Shown here in pieces: positions 63,321 to 64,000 of a DNA stretch of 64,000 nucleotides. This DNA is from Bacteroidales bacterium (GTDB taxonomy: Bacteria; Bacteroidota; Bacteroidia; Bacteroidales; UBA10428): NCBI GenBank assembly GCA_016926235.1, contig JAFGOZ010000716.1:9701-73700 (forward strand). The letters run 5' to 3'. Under the pieces are notes generated by a model. It did no database searches and was not told where the DNA came from. It was given only the letters and a program-made list of their open reading frames with translations. Every line of letters starts with the position of its first letter. Within the stretch, counting starts at the first letter, position 1. A program made the translations under genes and the position numbers.

Positions 63321-63833
63321 ATGGCCTTTTCATTAGCAGATACTTACTATATGAAGGCAATGGATGCTTATCCATATTGCGTGGAGGAGACCATTGAGAA
63401 CCTTCAATATGCTTTAAGCTATAATAATGAGCATGTGGGCGCTATTTGTTTAATGGCAAAGATATTATCTGAGAAATTTAAACACTATACACTTGCCGAA
63501 AGTTATTTTGAGAAGGCTTTGATGGTAGATCCATATCACTTTGAAACATGTGTTTGTTATGCACAACAGCTTATTATAACTTTTGATTTTATGAAAGCTG
63601 AAAAGTTGCTAAAACATGCACATTCTCTTAAAGGTGTGGATTTATCACAAGTATATTATCTGGAAGGATTGATGCATGAATATCAAAAGGATTATGCAAA
63701 AGCCGGAGAACTGTATGGCAAAGCCTTTGAAAATGCTTATAATGCTGATTTTATTTTATTTATAGAGGAATGCATTGCGCGTATAAAGAAGAAAATGGAT
63801 GCAAATAGTGAAATTGTATACACAGTTTGCTAA
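63321..63833 (+). CDS. Small TPR protein
   Basis: This 170-residue protein has TPR-like helical repeats, clearest at YFEKALMVDPYHFETCVCYAQQL and YLEGLMHEYQKDYAKAGELYGKAF. No signal peptide is evident from ATG 63321. An in-frame GTG at 63288 would add a hydrophobic MGSRVCIIIIV leader and is less likely. The function is unknown. It is downstream of the candidate attenuator and ends with a strong terminator. It may be regulated by that leader if read-through occurs. Confidence 0.7.
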   Translation: MAFSLADTYYMKAMDAYPYCVEETIENLQYALSYNNEHVGAICLMAKILSEKFKHYTLAESYFEKALMVDPYHFETCVCYAQQLIITFDFMKAEKLLKHAHSLKGVDLSQVYYLEGLMHEYQKDYAKAGELYGKAFENAYNADFILFIEECIARIKKKMDANSEIVYTVC

Positions 63834-63858
63834 CATTTGTTCAATAACGAGAATAGTT

Positions 63859-63890
63859 AAAAAGCAGAATATGTATTATTCTGCTTTTTT
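63859..63890. terminator. Strong intrinsic terminator after the TPR gene
   Basis: AAAAAGCAGAAT (63859-63870) pairs perfectly with ATTCTGCTTTTT (63878-63889) across a seven-base loop. A-rich and T-rich flanks make it effective in both directions. It starts 26 bp after the TPR stop. Confidence 0.85.
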
Positions 63891-64000
63891 AATTTCAATA
63901 ATTTAAATACTTAATATACAATCTAATATAATAACTATATAATGTTTAAGTTTAATATTTATCTTTAACTCATCGAGATTTTAATATTTTGATTTCAAAT

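Noticed and set aside
1..64000. CRISPR arrays, rRNA, tRNA, transposases or phage genes
   Set aside because: I looked for regular repeats, tRNA-like cloverleafs and transposase or integrase motifs and found none that could be supported.

Overview
The window is AT-rich Bacteroidota DNA. Three kinds of evidence support this: a SusC/SusD pair, a one-protein hybrid two-component sensor, and many proteins ending in a type IX secretion (T9SS) sorting domain. Short TAnnTTTG -7 boxes in front of several genes also fit the phylum. The order cannot be fixed from the sequence alone; a free-living plant- or algal-polysaccharide degrader is the likely lifestyle. No rRNA, tRNA, CRISPR array or transposase was seen.

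Bases 1 to about 49,060 form one large, almost entirely plus-strand pectin utilisation locus. It starts inside a SusC-type transporter, followed by SusD. Next come two secreted Sde182/DUF1593 (nucleoside-hydrolase-like) proteins and a ribose-type ABC importer (binding lipoprotein, DUF2291 protein, ATPase, permease). A triple-hairpin repeat separates the ATPase and permease genes. Then come a pectate lyase fused to a sialidase-like beta-propeller, a secreted DUF362 protein, further PL1 pectate lyases, a third DUF1593 protein and a GH105 unsaturated uronyl hydrolase. The regulator is a 1,373-residue HTCS at 25,780-29,901. Beyond it are a 1,553-residue multidomain pectate lyase, a fourth DUF1593 protein, a GH115 alpha-glucuronidase, a secreted CotH-like protein, a putative GH67-like lipoprotein and two more PL1 lyases. 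Decay is visible: a broken PL1 gene (39,512-39,757), an orphan T9SS tail (34,814-35,062) and a 28-bp scrap resembling the DUF362 gene (23,176-23,203).

A working model follows from the signals. Five PL1 enzymes with T9SS tails cut pectin at or outside the cell surface, and SusCD brings in the oligosaccharides. Two PL1 enzymes without the tail, GH105, GH115 and three DUF1593 proteins then act in the periplasm. The ABC importer takes a small product across the inner membrane, and the HTCS senses a periplasmic oligosaccharide. The roles of DUF1593, DUF362 and CotH are unknown here, and they are the most interesting part of the locus.

From 49,100 to the end is ordinary chromosome: a ceramidase-like membrane protein, a TPR protein, mnmE (minus strand), sucD, a sirtuin, fabG and a stand-alone pyruvate-kinase-C-like protein. 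Small AGCTATT-type repeats lie between several of these. A minus-strand operon at 56,860-60,128 encodes SiaB-like kinase, SiaC-like phosphoprotein, a TPR-SpoIIE phosphatase and a cyclophilin-like protein. This is a partner-switching module with no diguanylate cyclase beside it. The window ends with a beta-propeller lipoprotein, a T9SS-tagged beta-lactamase-family protein and a TPR gene. A good promoter, a three-way-junction RNA and an overlapping terminator lie upstream of that TPR gene and look like an attenuator or a small RNA.
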